Shown: piece after piece, positions 47,701 to 59,200 of the stretch
How positions within the stretch are numbered: position 1 is the first letter of the stretch
Layout of the letters: each line of letters opens with the position of its first letter
Assembly: GCA_025345505.1 (NCBI GenBank)
Contig: JANVCC010000030.1
Coordinates: 3,088,123 to 3,152,122 of the forward strand
DNA from: Todiramphus chloris collaris
Lineage: Eukaryota; Chordata; Aves; Coraciiformes; Alcedinidae
Length of the DNA stretch: 64,000 nucleotides
Direction of reading: 5' to 3'
Made by a program: the position numbers and the translations under genes
The notes under the pieces: generated by a model
Told to the model about the DNA's origin: nothing
What the model saw: the letters and a program-made list of their open reading frames with translations, nothing else
Databases searched by the model: none

Positions 47701-48600
47701 CGGCAGCGATCGCAGCCGTGCCCGTGTTCCCGTCCCCATCGCTGCGTCCCCAGGTGCCCCCGCACCCCCAGCACCCGCGAGTCGAGAGCACCTGAACTGC
47801 CAGCGGCGGGGGGCGAGCGCTGCTCGCAGCGCACAGACCGCCCCTCGCCCCCGCCGCCAGCGGGACCCGCGCCTGCTCCGCGCACCGGGGAGGGCAGGAG
47901 CGGGGCGAGCAACCGCAGCCTGCCCGGAGACGGGCGGGGAGCGCTCGGCAGGCGCTGCCCGCAGTCCGGGGCCGCCGGAGCGCAGCCCCTCCCGCGCCCG
48001 GGGACTCGGCAACAAACTTTACAAGATCGTGCTGCTGCCGACTTTGCAACCGCTCGGGGTTTGCGCTGCGGGGCCGGGCTAGTTCCTCACCCTGCGGCAC
48101 CGCACCCCGCGGCACAGCCCCGGGGCAGCGCGGGAGGGCGCAGAGCCGCTCCGCGCCCGCGGAGCCAGTGCGCCCACGTCTCCTCTGACGCGCCGGCGAG
48201 TGCCAGCCCTCCCTGGGGCCGGGGGGGAGCGGCAGCGCCCCGGGAGAGGCGGAGCGGGACCGCTCTCCTCTTCTCCTCCCTCCTCGCCTTCCGCACCTGC
48301 CCGAGCAGCGCGGCGGAGGGCGCGCAGCGGCGCGGAGGCAGCGGCCGGGCCGGGCTGCGCGGGGGGAGGGCTCCGCGGGCGCGCCGGGCGGGGATGCGCA
48401 GCCCGCGGCGGCAGGATGAGGGAGGGGAGCGCGGGAGCCCGCGGCGCAGAGAACCGGACGGGCGCCGAGGTCCCGCTGCACCTTTTCCCCGTGCCCGTGC
48501 TCACCGGCGTCACCGTCGCCTGCATTGTGCTCTTCGTCATCGGGATCATCGGCAACCTCATGACCATGCTGGTGGTGTCGAGGTTCCGGGACATGAGGAC
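47700..48600 (+). promoter_or_regulatory. GHSR: CpG island / probable GHSR promoter and 5' UTR
   Basis: Very GC- and CpG-rich sequence runs from about 47.7 kb into GHSR exon 1. No TATA box is obvious. Because stop codons are rare in such sequence, long false frames occur on both strands, including a 506-codon one on the - strand. The transcription start cannot be fixed from sequence. Confidence 0.65.
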
Positions 48601-48828
48601 CACCACCAACTTCTACCTGTCCAGCATGGCCTTCTCCGACCTGCTCATCTTCCTCTGCATGCCCCTGGACCTCTTCCGCCTCTGGCAGTACCGACCCTGG
48701 AACTTTGGGGACCTCCTCTGCAAGCTCTTCCAGTTTGTCAGCGAGAGCTGCACCTACTCCACCATCCTCAACATCACTGCCCTCAGTGTGGAGCGGTACG
48801 TTGCCATCTGCTTCCCCCTCCGAGCTAA
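48394..48828 (+). CDS. Possible overlapping upstream ORF of GHSR
   Basis: An ATG 22 bases upstream of the GHSR start opens a different frame that stays open for 144 codons and ends inside GHSR exon 1. Its context has G at -3 but C at +4, so it is of moderate strength. The predicted peptide starts MRSPRRQDEGG and is Arg/His/Pro rich, with no recognised domain. If transcribed, it would compete with GHSR initiation. Equally it may be a by-product of GC-rich codon composition. Peptide function is not claimed. Confidence 0.2.
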   Translation: MRSPRRQDEGGERGSPRRREPDGRRGPAAPFPRARAHRRHRRLHCALRHRDHRQPHDHAGGVEVPGHEDHHQLLPVQHGLLRPAHLPLHAPGPLPPLAVPTLELWGPPLQALPVCQRELHLLHHPQHHCPQCGAVRCHLLPPPS

Positions 48829-49169
48829 AGTGATCATCACCAAGGGGAAGGTCAAGCTGGTCATCCTCTTCCTCTGGGCCATCTCCTTCATAAGCGCCGG
48901 ACCCATCTTCGTCTTGGTGGGGGTCGAGCATGAGAACGGCACGAACCCCCTGAGCACCAACGAGTGCCGAGCCACGGAGTACGCCATCCGCTCCGGGCTC
49001 CTCACCATCATGGTCTGGACCTCCAGCATCTTCTTTTTCCTGCCCGTGTTCTGCTTGACCGTGCTGTACAGCCTCATTGGGAGGAAGCTCTGGAGGAGAA
49101 AGAGAAAGAACATCGGTCCAAACACTGTCATCAGGGATAAGAACAACAAGCAAACTGTGAAAATGTTAG
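48416..49169 (+). CDS. GHSR: GHSR coding exon 1 (TM1-TM5)
   Basis: Encodes residues 1-251 plus one base. The ATG at 48416 has A at -3 and A at +4. It was chosen because it directly precedes a short extracellular N-terminus with a glycosylation sequon. The frame is open further upstream, but only through GC-rich promoter-like sequence. Donor G|GTACGA departs from GTRAGT, which fits the intron retention known for GHSR1b. Confidence 0.96.
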
Positions 49170-52100
49170 GTACGACTCTTCTTTTTCCCCAGGATGTGTG
49201 TGCTGCTGTGTGTGTGAGAGAGAGAAAAAGATCAGAGAGAGACAGATCACAGAGAGCTCTGGTAGTTCACGATAGTTGCTTCCAAAGGAAAGCATTTATT
49301 GAAAATGCTTCATACAAATGGCTATACCTCAAGGTATTTGTAGAAAAACTCTCCTCCTTCCTTAGATTTATTTCTAACTGGTTTGAGCTGTGGACTCTCA
49401 AACAGTTAAACAAATATTAATAACAATCGCAGACAAGGACAAATAGTACAGTTACAATTAGCTGGTGCCCTGGAGAATTTTGAACATTTTTTGCTCTTCG
49501 GTTGTGGATACTGACGTTATTTACAGAAGGATAGTTTATTTGATTTTTAAACAATACTAAAACCTTCTCAAACCACCAAGTTGAGCTGCAGACCAAGCAA
49601 GCAGGGTACAATGTGCACTTAGTTTCATCTGGAAAGAGTAAAAAGGTTTTAGCAAATTGGGGTTATTTATTGTCACGGCTGGATAAGCCTGTGAAAATTA
49701 ATCTGCATTTTTATATTAGCAAAGCACCAGGATGTGCTGAACAGGGAGCACTGTACCTCCTTTGAGGACTGTGATCCTGTAAATCCTCACTGACTTTAAG
49801 AGCACAGGACCAAGGCGACAGAGACCATCATTCCTAACTCAGTATATTTACATTGCTGAACGGTTTAAACAGCCAGTTATTGTTGGCACATGGAAACACA
49901 CGTTTTCCCCTACTGAGTCAGTGCATGTGGTGGGCATTTGATGCACAAACCCCAAAAGTTGTTCTGCACTTCAGCGTGTGAAAACGGCAGAATCCTGCTG
50001 CTGCTGCTGCTGCTGCTGCTGTGTACTTTTGTTCAAGCAAAAAGTCCTCTGTAGTGGAAGTCAACCCATGGATTTTGGTGGGATAAGATGCTTTGCATGG
50101 AGGAGGTTTCACAGGCAGCAGCTCTGCTGGGCTCGTTTCAGCCAGGCTGAAGCGATGGGCTAATGAGCTAGATGAATAGGTGGCAAGTGCATCACCTTAA
50201 TTAATAAATGGGAGCCTAACTGATTTTTTGTTCATGTCCTACTTTATTACTATGCAACAGCAGGAAGAATAATAAAACCCATGACATTCTTTGTGCCCTT
50301 TCAGCTACATTTTATGATCAATAGAATCACTTCAGCATGGTGAGCGTGACCTTGGAAGTAAAACATCATTTACACTTCTAGAGTTTCAAGATTATGAATC
50401 TCTACTTAGAATAAGTGAAGTGCTAGCTTGTATTACTACCATGTTTATATTTTTCTATACTTAACCATAAAGAATTTTGAAATAATAACTGTTTATTTCT
50501 GCCCTAAAGTACTGCTGCAAGCATTATAATATTTCAGACACTTTTTTTTTTTTCCTTTTACGAGGTTGGTCTGAGAATAGCAAGACAGTGGCAAGACTGT
50601 CCTCTGACAGAGAGCCAATGTTCTCTGAATGATTACAGCCTGATGTCTGATGGAAAGAAAAGAAGTTAGTAAGGGCTGAGCACCAGCAGATGTTCAATGC
50701 AGTCTGCTCTGATTGGCTTTAATGTTCTGCTTACAATTTAGAAGGCACTGTCTGAGACTTGAGCAAGTTATGGAATATTAAGTAAATGGGATTAGCATCA
50801 ACAATTCTGTTGCATAGTAGAAAAAGGCTATGCTTCCAGGTCTGTAATTAAACACCTAAATGCACATCCTGAGTTGTGGAGGAGCTATCACACCTCATTC
50901 CTATTGAAATCATTGTGATTTCTGCATGAGTGAAGATCAAACTGCCAAAAGCCTGACTAGGGATATGCCTACATGTGAAAATATTGACTATGATGAAAAT
51001 TCGGCTCATAAGAACCATCGTGGTTATATTCATTACATGGATTAAACTCCACCTGAAAGCTAGGAAGACATTCTCTGAATTTTCTAGGTGAAGTTACTGA
51101 GCTAAAACCAGAAGTAGTTGGCTCAAGAAGCTGCAGAGCTGGAATACATACTCTGAACCTCAGCTCTGTGCTTTAGAGTCCACCAGAAATCTTGCATAAG
51201 TAGCCATTTAAACTTGGGAATGCTTGCTCAGAAAGTTTTTTGGGCAACATGCCTAGAATCATCTCTCTTAGCTCTTTGAATTTTATTATTGGCTATGACT
51301 TGCCATGAGGAAGCAGTATGGCTAACATGAGAGAACAGGTTAACTGGTAAAAGTTGCTTAAGAATGTCAAAAAAGCCTTGTCCAAGTTCTCTGGCTTGTT
51401 TTTTTTTTTTCCTCTCTGGTATATTAATAGCTACACTCAAAGAAATATGAAAAATGATAAAGGTCAACAGCACACAGGAAATGAACTGAAAAAGTTACTC
51501 TAAGATGGAAACTCAAATGTGCCAGTGTTCAAAGATACACACATTCCTATTATTCTACATACATTATATTTACATATAAATGCAACCATAGTGATGGTGT
51601 AATATTACAGCTATACTATATATTTATAGTTATGCAGTTATATATTTAGTTTTACTCTTATTAGAGTAACTTACATTTCAAGAAATGGACAATCCAGAGG
51701 GGTACACCACTCTTCCGTTCTTCCCTTGGCACATGTGCTCAACAAGTCCATGTTCTGGTGGATTTGTGTTATTTTTTGTTTTACTAAGGCCTTTGCAGGC
51801 CTTTGCCTGAAAGAATTTTGCTTTGTCTTAAATAATTCTGCCTTGTCTTAAATAATTTTGCTTCTCAGTGATTAGATTCTTCAGTATAAACCACAGTGTT
51901 GAGTCTATCACGTTATATAATTTGCTTTTATTAAACACTGCAGATGATAGATTGCTGTGCTTATTTTGGGAACCCTTTTGGTTCTTTAATTCTCTGTTAT
52001 GAAAACATAAGATTTCTGGATCAGAAGTACGTTACTTTAGATTAGTTCTGCAATATACAAGCAGCCTCATGATCAAGGTATATTAAGTGTTGCTAATTTA

Positions 52101-52563
52101 TACTCTCAGAAAATGAGAGACATAAAACTGAAAACTTACGGGATGCTTTTTCACACTTGGTGATTATTTTGCTAAAGAAATAAAATTATAAAATAGAATT
52201 TTAATCGCCCGTAGTTTAATACTCATACTGAACACTATTTCTTCTGTTTTTACTTCAGCTGTGGTGGTATTTGCTTTCATACTCTGCTGGTTGCCTTTTC
52301 ACGTGGGACGATATTTATTTTCCAAATCCTTCGAAGCTGGATCCTTGGAGATAGTGGTGATCAGCCAGTACTGCAACTTGGTGTCCTTTGTCCTCTTCTA
52401 CCTTAGTGCAGCCATCAACCCCATCCTCTACAACATCATGTCGAAGAAGTACCGCGTCGCCGCTTGCCGGCTCTTTGGACTCAGACCTCTTCCAAAGAAA
52501 AGACTTTCCAGCACGAAGCAAGAAAGTTCACGCGTTTGGACAGAACCAAGCGTGATCACATGA
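48416..52563 (+). CDS. GHSR: Growth hormone secretagogue (ghrelin) receptor, two coding exons
   Basis: Exons 48416-49169 and 52259-52563 join with a split Ala codon (g|ct) to give 352 residues. Human GHSR1a has 366, and the shorter avian form differs mainly in the N-terminus. It is a rhodopsin-class GPCR for acyl-ghrelin, coupling to Gq/11, expressed in pituitary and hypothalamus, and known for high constitutive activity. Visible features are sequon NRT near residue 13, IIGNLMTMLVV (TM1), the FSDLLIF pattern (TM2), Cys102 and Cys184 for the extracellular disulfide, SESC in TM3 with the Glu that contacts ghrelin, ERY at 126-128, a basic RKLWRRKRK loop, CWLPFH (TM6), and NPILYNIM (TM7). The C-tail is Ser/Thr containing and ends SVIT. 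The single intron in TM6 after K-M-L is the position known in vertebrate GHSR. Confidence 0.97.
49995..50021. repeat. (CTG)9 trinucleotide repeat
   Basis: Nine perfect CTG units (CAG on the - strand) lie in the GHSR intron. No coding context is apparent. Confidence 0.95.
51788..51859. repeat. Two neighbouring small tandem duplications
   Basis: A 10-bp unit GGCCTTTGCA/C is doubled at about 51788-51807. Then a 20-bp unit, GCTTTGTCTTAAATAATTCT and a close copy, is doubled at 51820-51859. Confidence 0.8.
52259..52563 (+). CDS. GHSR: GHSR coding exon 2 (TM6-TM7, C-tail)
   Basis: Starts after CTTCAG. CT completes the Ala codon, followed by VVVFAFILCWLPFHVGRYLFSK... Stop TGA is at 52561-52563. It carries TM6 (CWLPFH), the third extracellular loop, TM7 (SAAINPILYNIM), helix 8 (SKKYRVA) and a Ser-rich tail. 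It is highly similar to other vertebrate GHSR1a. Confidence 0.97.
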
Positions 52564-53200
52564 CACGTGATTTCCAGCGCCACTTACCCCTATTTCCCAG
52601 GAAGCCATAAGGAAAGAGGGTGAGAAATACCAAGTGGAACATTAAAGCTGAACTTGTGCCATCGGCTGGATTTGCTGAAAGATGTAACGTAGGCAGTTCA
52701 AGATCTAAAAAAAAAAAACCAAAACAGAACTAATCTCTGAGACTATAAAAGGAGAGACATGGTCACAGAATGTGGCAACACTCAAGTATTCGTTTTTCTG
52801 CTGCTTTTGCCCATATGATTTTTTTTTTAGCGCTGACTTAAGCGGGAGGGTTAGGCTTTACCATTCTTCACTGGCAAACGTAGCCCAGTACACTCAAGAA
52901 TTTGTGTGACTTCAGTAGCAGCTCAGTCGAGCTGAATTTTTCCAGAGTTCACTTTTCGTTTTGCTAAGAATTTTGCTAGCCTGTAACCAGACCCTAGGGA
53001 GAGAAAATTGAATTGCCTTTTTGGACCAGTAAACATAGAATTTGATACACTTTTCATAGTTTTGATTTTTAAATAAGCTTTTTCTCTGAAAGAGGAAAAT
53101 GATTTCCTAAATAAGAGAAGGAGAAACAAAACAGATAATTTTTAAACATGCTAAAAATAAATGACCCTCATGTCATATCTGAGTAGAAAGGAAATGAAAA
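52564..53200 (+). other. GHSR: Probable GHSR 3' UTR
   Basis: AT-rich non-coding sequence. Candidate poly(A) signals are ATTAAA at 52641-52646 and AATAAA at 53156-53161. The real end is unknown. Confidence 0.4.
53156..53161 (+). terminator. GHSR: Candidate GHSR poly(A) signal
   Basis: AATAAA about 0.6 kb after the GHSR stop, the first canonical hexamer. The downstream element is weak. Confidence 0.3.
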
Positions 53201-56200
53201 GCATACCTTCACCGAAGTGGCGTAGAACATGATTGTACTGAAATATTTTTTTTAAAGATATATCAGTGGGACAATGCTGACTTCAGGACTGCAGTGATGC
53301 TGTAAAAATACGGGATGCAATCTCCCACCAAAGGAAATTTTTTTGTTGTTTTCCACGAGCTAAATCATCTGTACTTGTTCTGTTCAGCTTGACTGTGAGC
53401 GACTCGATGTGTATGAACTTGGAATCATTTAGCTCTTTCGATATTTGTAACGAGTCTGTGGCTACCTGTCCCTGTGCTGCTGACCACCAGAGCCCCAAAG
53501 TTTGCTGAGGGCAGGTGTCCTGCCTGTAAACCACCAGCTGTTTCTGTTAAATGCATACCAGCCAGTTCCAGTACCGCATCCCCCCATAAATCCCAGTGTG
53601 CAGTTGTACCAGTTCACTGCAGTAGTAAATTGAGAATAATTTTTCACCAATGTGACCTGACAAAGTAATAGAAAAATCTGCATTAACAGACACAGGCAGA
53701 CACGTTCTCATACTTGACCCGTAAGAATCTTAAATTGAATGGATTTTTATAACTCGAGTATACCACTAAAAGGCAAACCTGAAAACTGTCCATCCTTTAT
53801 GCTAATAAGTATGCCTTATATTGCATCTATTGTCACAGTGACACGTAGATGATGTGGGCCAGCTAACAGAGCTTCAGAGCATGCATGTGCAATAGCAGCT
53901 TTCTATTTATTTTGTTCTAGTATTTATTACCAGCTGGCCCACAACTGATTGTCCATAATGAATTGTCTGTTAGCAAAAGTCCTACTGCCTTCAAACTCCT
54001 GTTAACGCTGATGGGCCACACTCTGCCTGTTACACCTTTAGCTGACGGTGCCACTCAGGTATAACTCAAAAGAGAATTTGGCCTCTTCTGTACATACCGT
54101 GTCTTTTATATCACCCAGTGCTTTGCTAGGGCCAGGGAGCTGATTGTTGCTCCTCGGTGGGGCTCCTGAGCCTGGCTTGCTCCCCACTCCAGCACTCGCA
54201 GCGAGCACAGGTTTGATGTACGCAAACCTAGAAATGACGGGAGGAGCGAGCGGCAGCACTGTAGGACCATCTCCGTGTCGTCTCTCACCTCATCTGCCTT
54301 GTTTGTTCTCTCACTCATTGACTGACAAACAGATCCGATGGCAGACGTCATGCAACTCAGGGAAACAAGAAAATTGGGAATCTTTGCAAAGATTGTGTAG
54401 ATACGAGCTCACCAATAACATAAGAACATGCCTGTATAAATGAACTGATCGCACACCTGGCATCACAAACGTGTTTCGAATCTCAGCTGTGTCTGTGGTA
54501 TTAAATGTGAACAGAAAAAAAACCTGCTGAGTCCGTTTATATCCCTGACAGGTCAGTGGGGGTGGAGGATCTGCTGTGATCACACACAAAGGCTGGAGAA
54601 GTGAGTCTCTGGCAGGTTCCCTCACTGCTGCCACACTCCTCCTCTCCCAGCCCTGGGCACTGTGGGGCTGGAAGCAGGCACCCTGCAGCATTGGGATGGG
54701 GTATGAAATGGGTACCAGTGTCACCCACAGCATGTGAGGCTTGCTCCATTCCCTGCAAGTAAAACCTGTGTCTCAGGTATAGGAAGCAATTCTGCATGGC
54801 CAGAATGGTCCCACAGAGCCTTTTATCTGGTGGAGAAGCTGCATCATTGGGAGTTACGTGGTTTTTATTCCAAAACTGTATAACTAACTTGATTAGACTA
54901 TGGGGGTTGAGAGGGGGGATTTCTTTTTTTATCCAGAACAACTGTAACATTAAAGCCCATTAAAGCCCTGTGTAGTCACATTTAATATCTGCATATAAAC
55001 TATAAACCAATAACTTCATTTAACCCTTTTCATCAAGCAAGAGTGTAAATTTTAGCTATCCCAACACTAGGAAATTACCACAACTTTATGTATAGAATAG
55101 AATTTAAACCAGTTAATCTGGGGGCACAAAAGTCAGAAGGAAGGGGACTGGCTGCTCATTGGGAGTGAGGGTGGGACTTTTCCCTCCCTTGTCACTTTGG
55201 AAGTGGACTTGTTTCTGCAAGTCGTTGAACATTTGGCCAAATCTAGCAAAATACATGCATTTTTATTTAAAAAGAGTAGCCACCTTCCTATGACTCTTGC
55301 CCAAGCAGGAAAATACTTCAGAGCCGTCAGGAAACATTCAAGCATTTAATTCACACTAGGGCTGGCACTCCTGGAGTTGGCACTACACCATCCATTAGTT
55401 TTGCTCCCCTCAATACTAAAACTTTGCTATACAGAGATGCTAAAGTTGCTGATTTGCACTGACTCCAGAGGGTAAGTAGGGTCTGCTTCTTCAGGCAGGT
55501 ACCAGTGCATAATGAACTGGTTTTATATGGGGAAAAAAAAAGTTCACCTGGATCACCTTCACTTCTGCATCATAAAATCAACTATTGTCAGATACCACTA
55601 GAAAGATATATACCTGCTCGCTGGCACTGATGGATGAATCAGCATTGCTTGGGTTATTACCCAAGAAATAACTTCATTGGAAAAAGAAAAAAAAGTGCAG
55701 TGAAGATTTCAATAGCATTTTTGTACCTGAGAACAGCTGAGATTAGTCCAAGATGGGTGTCAGGAATCTGGCTCAGGTCAAGGCTCCTCCTGCCTCATCT
55801 CCTCCAGGTTTCACCGCAGCAGAGCAGGTGCTGCAGAGGCAAACAGCCTGCATTGGCAACGGCCGTGCTGGCATTGCTCCGATTGTCCATCTCACTGGTG
55901 GCAGCTGCTCAGCGTCCGCAGCGGGTGATGATCCTGGCAAACACTTCCCAGCAGAGAAAAAGCCTTTCTCCTGTTTCCCAGGGCGTTGCTGCAGCACCTC
56001 GTGTTCCTGGCATCTTCCCCTAGCAAGCCTTCCCTATCTGAAAGGGTGTGGGGTCCCCTCACCCCATTTCAGGTCTGGACATGGCTTTTGAGATCTGTTT
56101 CACACGTAAGGAAGACAAGAGCCCTTGCAGGCACGGGGCTGTTCATGACCTGTGGCAGACGGGGCAGCTGCACAGGAAGATTTTGTTCAGGCTGTTGAGC

Positions 56201-59200
56201 CATAGGCTGCATTTCTGGAAACTCTCTATAGGAACAAACTTTGCCAGTTCTGTCTGGAAAAACAAAAATGTATGGAGGCTTCACAAGTCAAAATTTTGCT
56301 GTGTTCTCACTGACCTGTATGTGAGCAGCCCCATAGGAACTTACTAGAGGTTCATTCATTAAACAGCTCAAGGTTTAAAAGCTGTTCCAACTCTACATTT
56401 TGTATCAGGTTCACAAATAAAGAGGAACATCTTATTTCTTGGCAACACGTTAAACGCGTGATGAAGTAGGTCAAAAGCACTTTACCAGAAAGCTTCATTC
56501 ATTTTAGAAAATCACCTTTGATGGAGGCACACAGAGGCAGGAAATCATGTCCTATTGTAGTTCTTGCCAAAAATAAAATACGCTGGGAAAAGAGCGGTTA
56601 CATGTCAAATTTTGAGTTGATATTCAGCGATTACATGTTTGTGTCAAGTGACATTTGCATAACGCCAATTTAAAGCAGAAGCCATTAGATACCTAAATAC
56701 CCAGGAGAACCTCCTCTCCATCGTGGATCTGCTGTGGCCAGGGTGCTCCCTCCTTGTCTGCTGCTGGGCAAGGTCAAGGTCAAGGTGTGGGGAAGTGGGA
56801 AGGAGAGTGGCTGCAGTGGCTGCTGATGGTCCGTTTGCAGTTTGAAGGCAGCTGGTCCCACACCACTGTCCAAGACACCCCTGAGCTTGCTCGCATTCAT
56901 CAGCACGGTTCCTTACAGGGCTGTTAGCAGCTCCTCTCAGCCCTTAGTCAGTGTTTCCTGATGGGCTTCCACAAAGCTTGTACCATTTGAAAAAACCCTA
57001 TGGCCTTAGAGAGGTAAATTCTCTCTTGAGAAGTAAATTGAAGATTTGATTTAAAAAAAAAAAAAATAAAAATTATAAAAATGTACCTAACTCCTCCTAT
57101 CCCAATGCTGCTCATGTTGTTACTTGCACGCACCCTGATCCACCTTCCTCAGCACCCAGCTGAAAGCACGGTGAGTAGATTATGAGCAATATAAGCCGAA
57201 TTTTACGAAGAGGAAATGAAAGCACTTGTTGCTGTAACCCCTAACTCACACCACGCTGTCTCCAAGTGCCGAGGTGCAGATCTGTTCCCGTCCGTCAGGG
57301 AGTTATTCCCTGGGCTGTGGGCTGGTGCAGGCAGCTCTGAGGTCTCTAAGCTGTGCCACTGGAGCGCTCAGCACAGTAGCCCGAGATAAACCTGTATGGG
57401 AAATAAGTAACCTCTGGCTGACACTCCCGATTGCTCAGCCAACCCAGGCTGTGCTTTCAGAGCCCTACTTCTGCATCCCTACCACCAGCAACCTGCAAAC
57501 ACGTGCCAGTGAGTGAGGCAACATCTGCTTCCGCAGCGGGGTTTGTACCTGCACGGGCACTCTTACACCCATCCCATGGCCCACGCACACACAGGAGTTT
57601 CCTGGAAAATCCTCTGGGGGATCCCCATGGCTGCACAACCAGGAGATGCAGTTGCAGGAGTTGGCATGTCTTGGAACACTATTTTACCCTATTTGCTGCC
57701 AGGCACACTGAGCTGGAGTTACACCCTGCCCAGCCCTAGCACAAGCAGTGCCTGGAGGAGCTGGAAGCTCGCAGGACATTAACGTGAAGCCTCTCTGCGC
57801 ACTTAGGCAGGTCCATCATCCATGCAGGGCAGCGGTACACTCCCCAACACCTCCAGCCGTCTCCTCCCACCCATGCACCCCTACCTGAGGTACCACAGCA
57901 GACACTTCCTGAGCTCTGCACAAGCACCAGGAACTTCAAAGGAGAAAAACAATCTCCTCATGCAGATGCACTTGCCCATGGCTTTTCACTCGGAAACATG
58001 ATTTCTGGTGAGGGACAGGTAAAAACTCCAGGAGTTTGGATTCATGTCCCATGTCCTTGGTCAAACTTTTGCCCAAAGCAGTTTGTGAGCTGACAGGGTT
58101 CAGCTCGGCCAGCTCTATCAGGTCGTGAAATCGCAGTTTCAGTTTTCAAAAGTCCTGCCTACTGTTGTTTAGGAAAAAAAAAAAGAAAAGCAAATATTAG
58201 ATCATGAATTGTCTTTTACCTTTAAACTGTGGTTATGCAAAGTACAGCAAAAGAGACAAATTTAATCCATCTTGTCTTACTGAAGCTTTACAGGCTTCTA
58301 CAGTCACTTCTACGTGCTGTTGCACCATAGTGCAGTTATCATTCCTGCACCCAGCATAGTACGTTAGGACTGCCGAAGGTAATGAATACACTTGGTGGTC
58401 ATTTAACAGGCTTTCTCAGCACTCTTCCCAGCAGAAGGGTCTGCATTCCTCTCCAAGCCCAGCGCTTCTGTGTTGCTGCCTTTCCCAATCTCAGTTGTGG
58501 ACTGGTGCGTGCCGTGACTTTTCAAATAAGAGCAAAATTCAGAGCCTCTCACTCACCCTATTACTTAGGCCAACAAAACCACAAAACTGCATCTTTCTCC
58601 GAGTCCTGAAAAGACACTGACTTGGTTTTGCTCTGCAAGAGAAACATGGCTCTGCAGCAACACTTTGGAGAGCAAACGCTTCCAGACGGGCTGGGTACAC
58701 CTGCTGCTGCAGGGTTCCCTGGATCAACATCACTCACGCATTACAAAGCCGCTCTCACGCTGCCTGGCCGTCAGCAAGCCTGAGGAGCAAACACAACCTA
58801 GGCAGAGGACTGGAAGCATTGTGCAGTATCCCAGTAAACCACCTGATGGGATGCAAGCAATCCTCAGTCTCTTTAGTCTTCCCCGTGGTTTTGGGCATTC
58901 ATAGACAAAATACACACGTCCTTCACACATGGGGTCAGCTCCAAACAGACTTCAGGAGTGAGACCACTGCCTAGATCCCAGGACTTCTCCACACTAGAAG
59001 GGTACCAACTCCTAAACAGGACCTAAAATGAGCACTGCCCAGCTGCCAATCTACCCCTTTCTTGTTCTGTGCACAAATACATCCTTCTGAAAGCCTACAG
59101 GCTGCTGCTGTGGCTGTACTTGGACATAAAATGCAATGAAGGCATTTTGTTGCTCTCCATGCTTGCTTCCTTTCCCTCTCTGGAAGCAAAATGAAGGTTT

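Larger units (their letters stand above)
49170..52258 (+). other. GHSR: GHSR intron
   Basis: Phase-1 intron of about 3.1 kb. The exon 1 frame stays open to 49420 if it is not removed. It contains a GA/TG-rich start (about 49195-49260), a (CTG)9 repeat (49995-50021), T-runs (about 50546 and 51400), and two adjacent small tandem duplications (51788-51807, 51820-51859). Confidence 0.9.

Noticed and set aside
48200..48415. In-frame N-terminal extension of GHSR
   Set aside because: The frame is open upstream, but there is no in-frame ATG, and the predicted extension is low-complexity Arg/Ala/Gly/Pro. The ATG at 48416 gives a normal short GPCR N-terminus.
47633..49153. 506-codon ORF on the - strand opposite GHSR
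   Set aside because: It is antisense to the clear GHSR exon and its promoter island. It is Gly/Ala/Arg/Pro/Glu/Asp rich, as expected from GC-rich sequence with few stops, and no domain is recognised.
54311..54733. 140-codon - strand ORF downstream of GHSR
   Set aside because: No recognisable domain, composition like neighbouring intergenic DNA, and no supporting splice or promoter signals.
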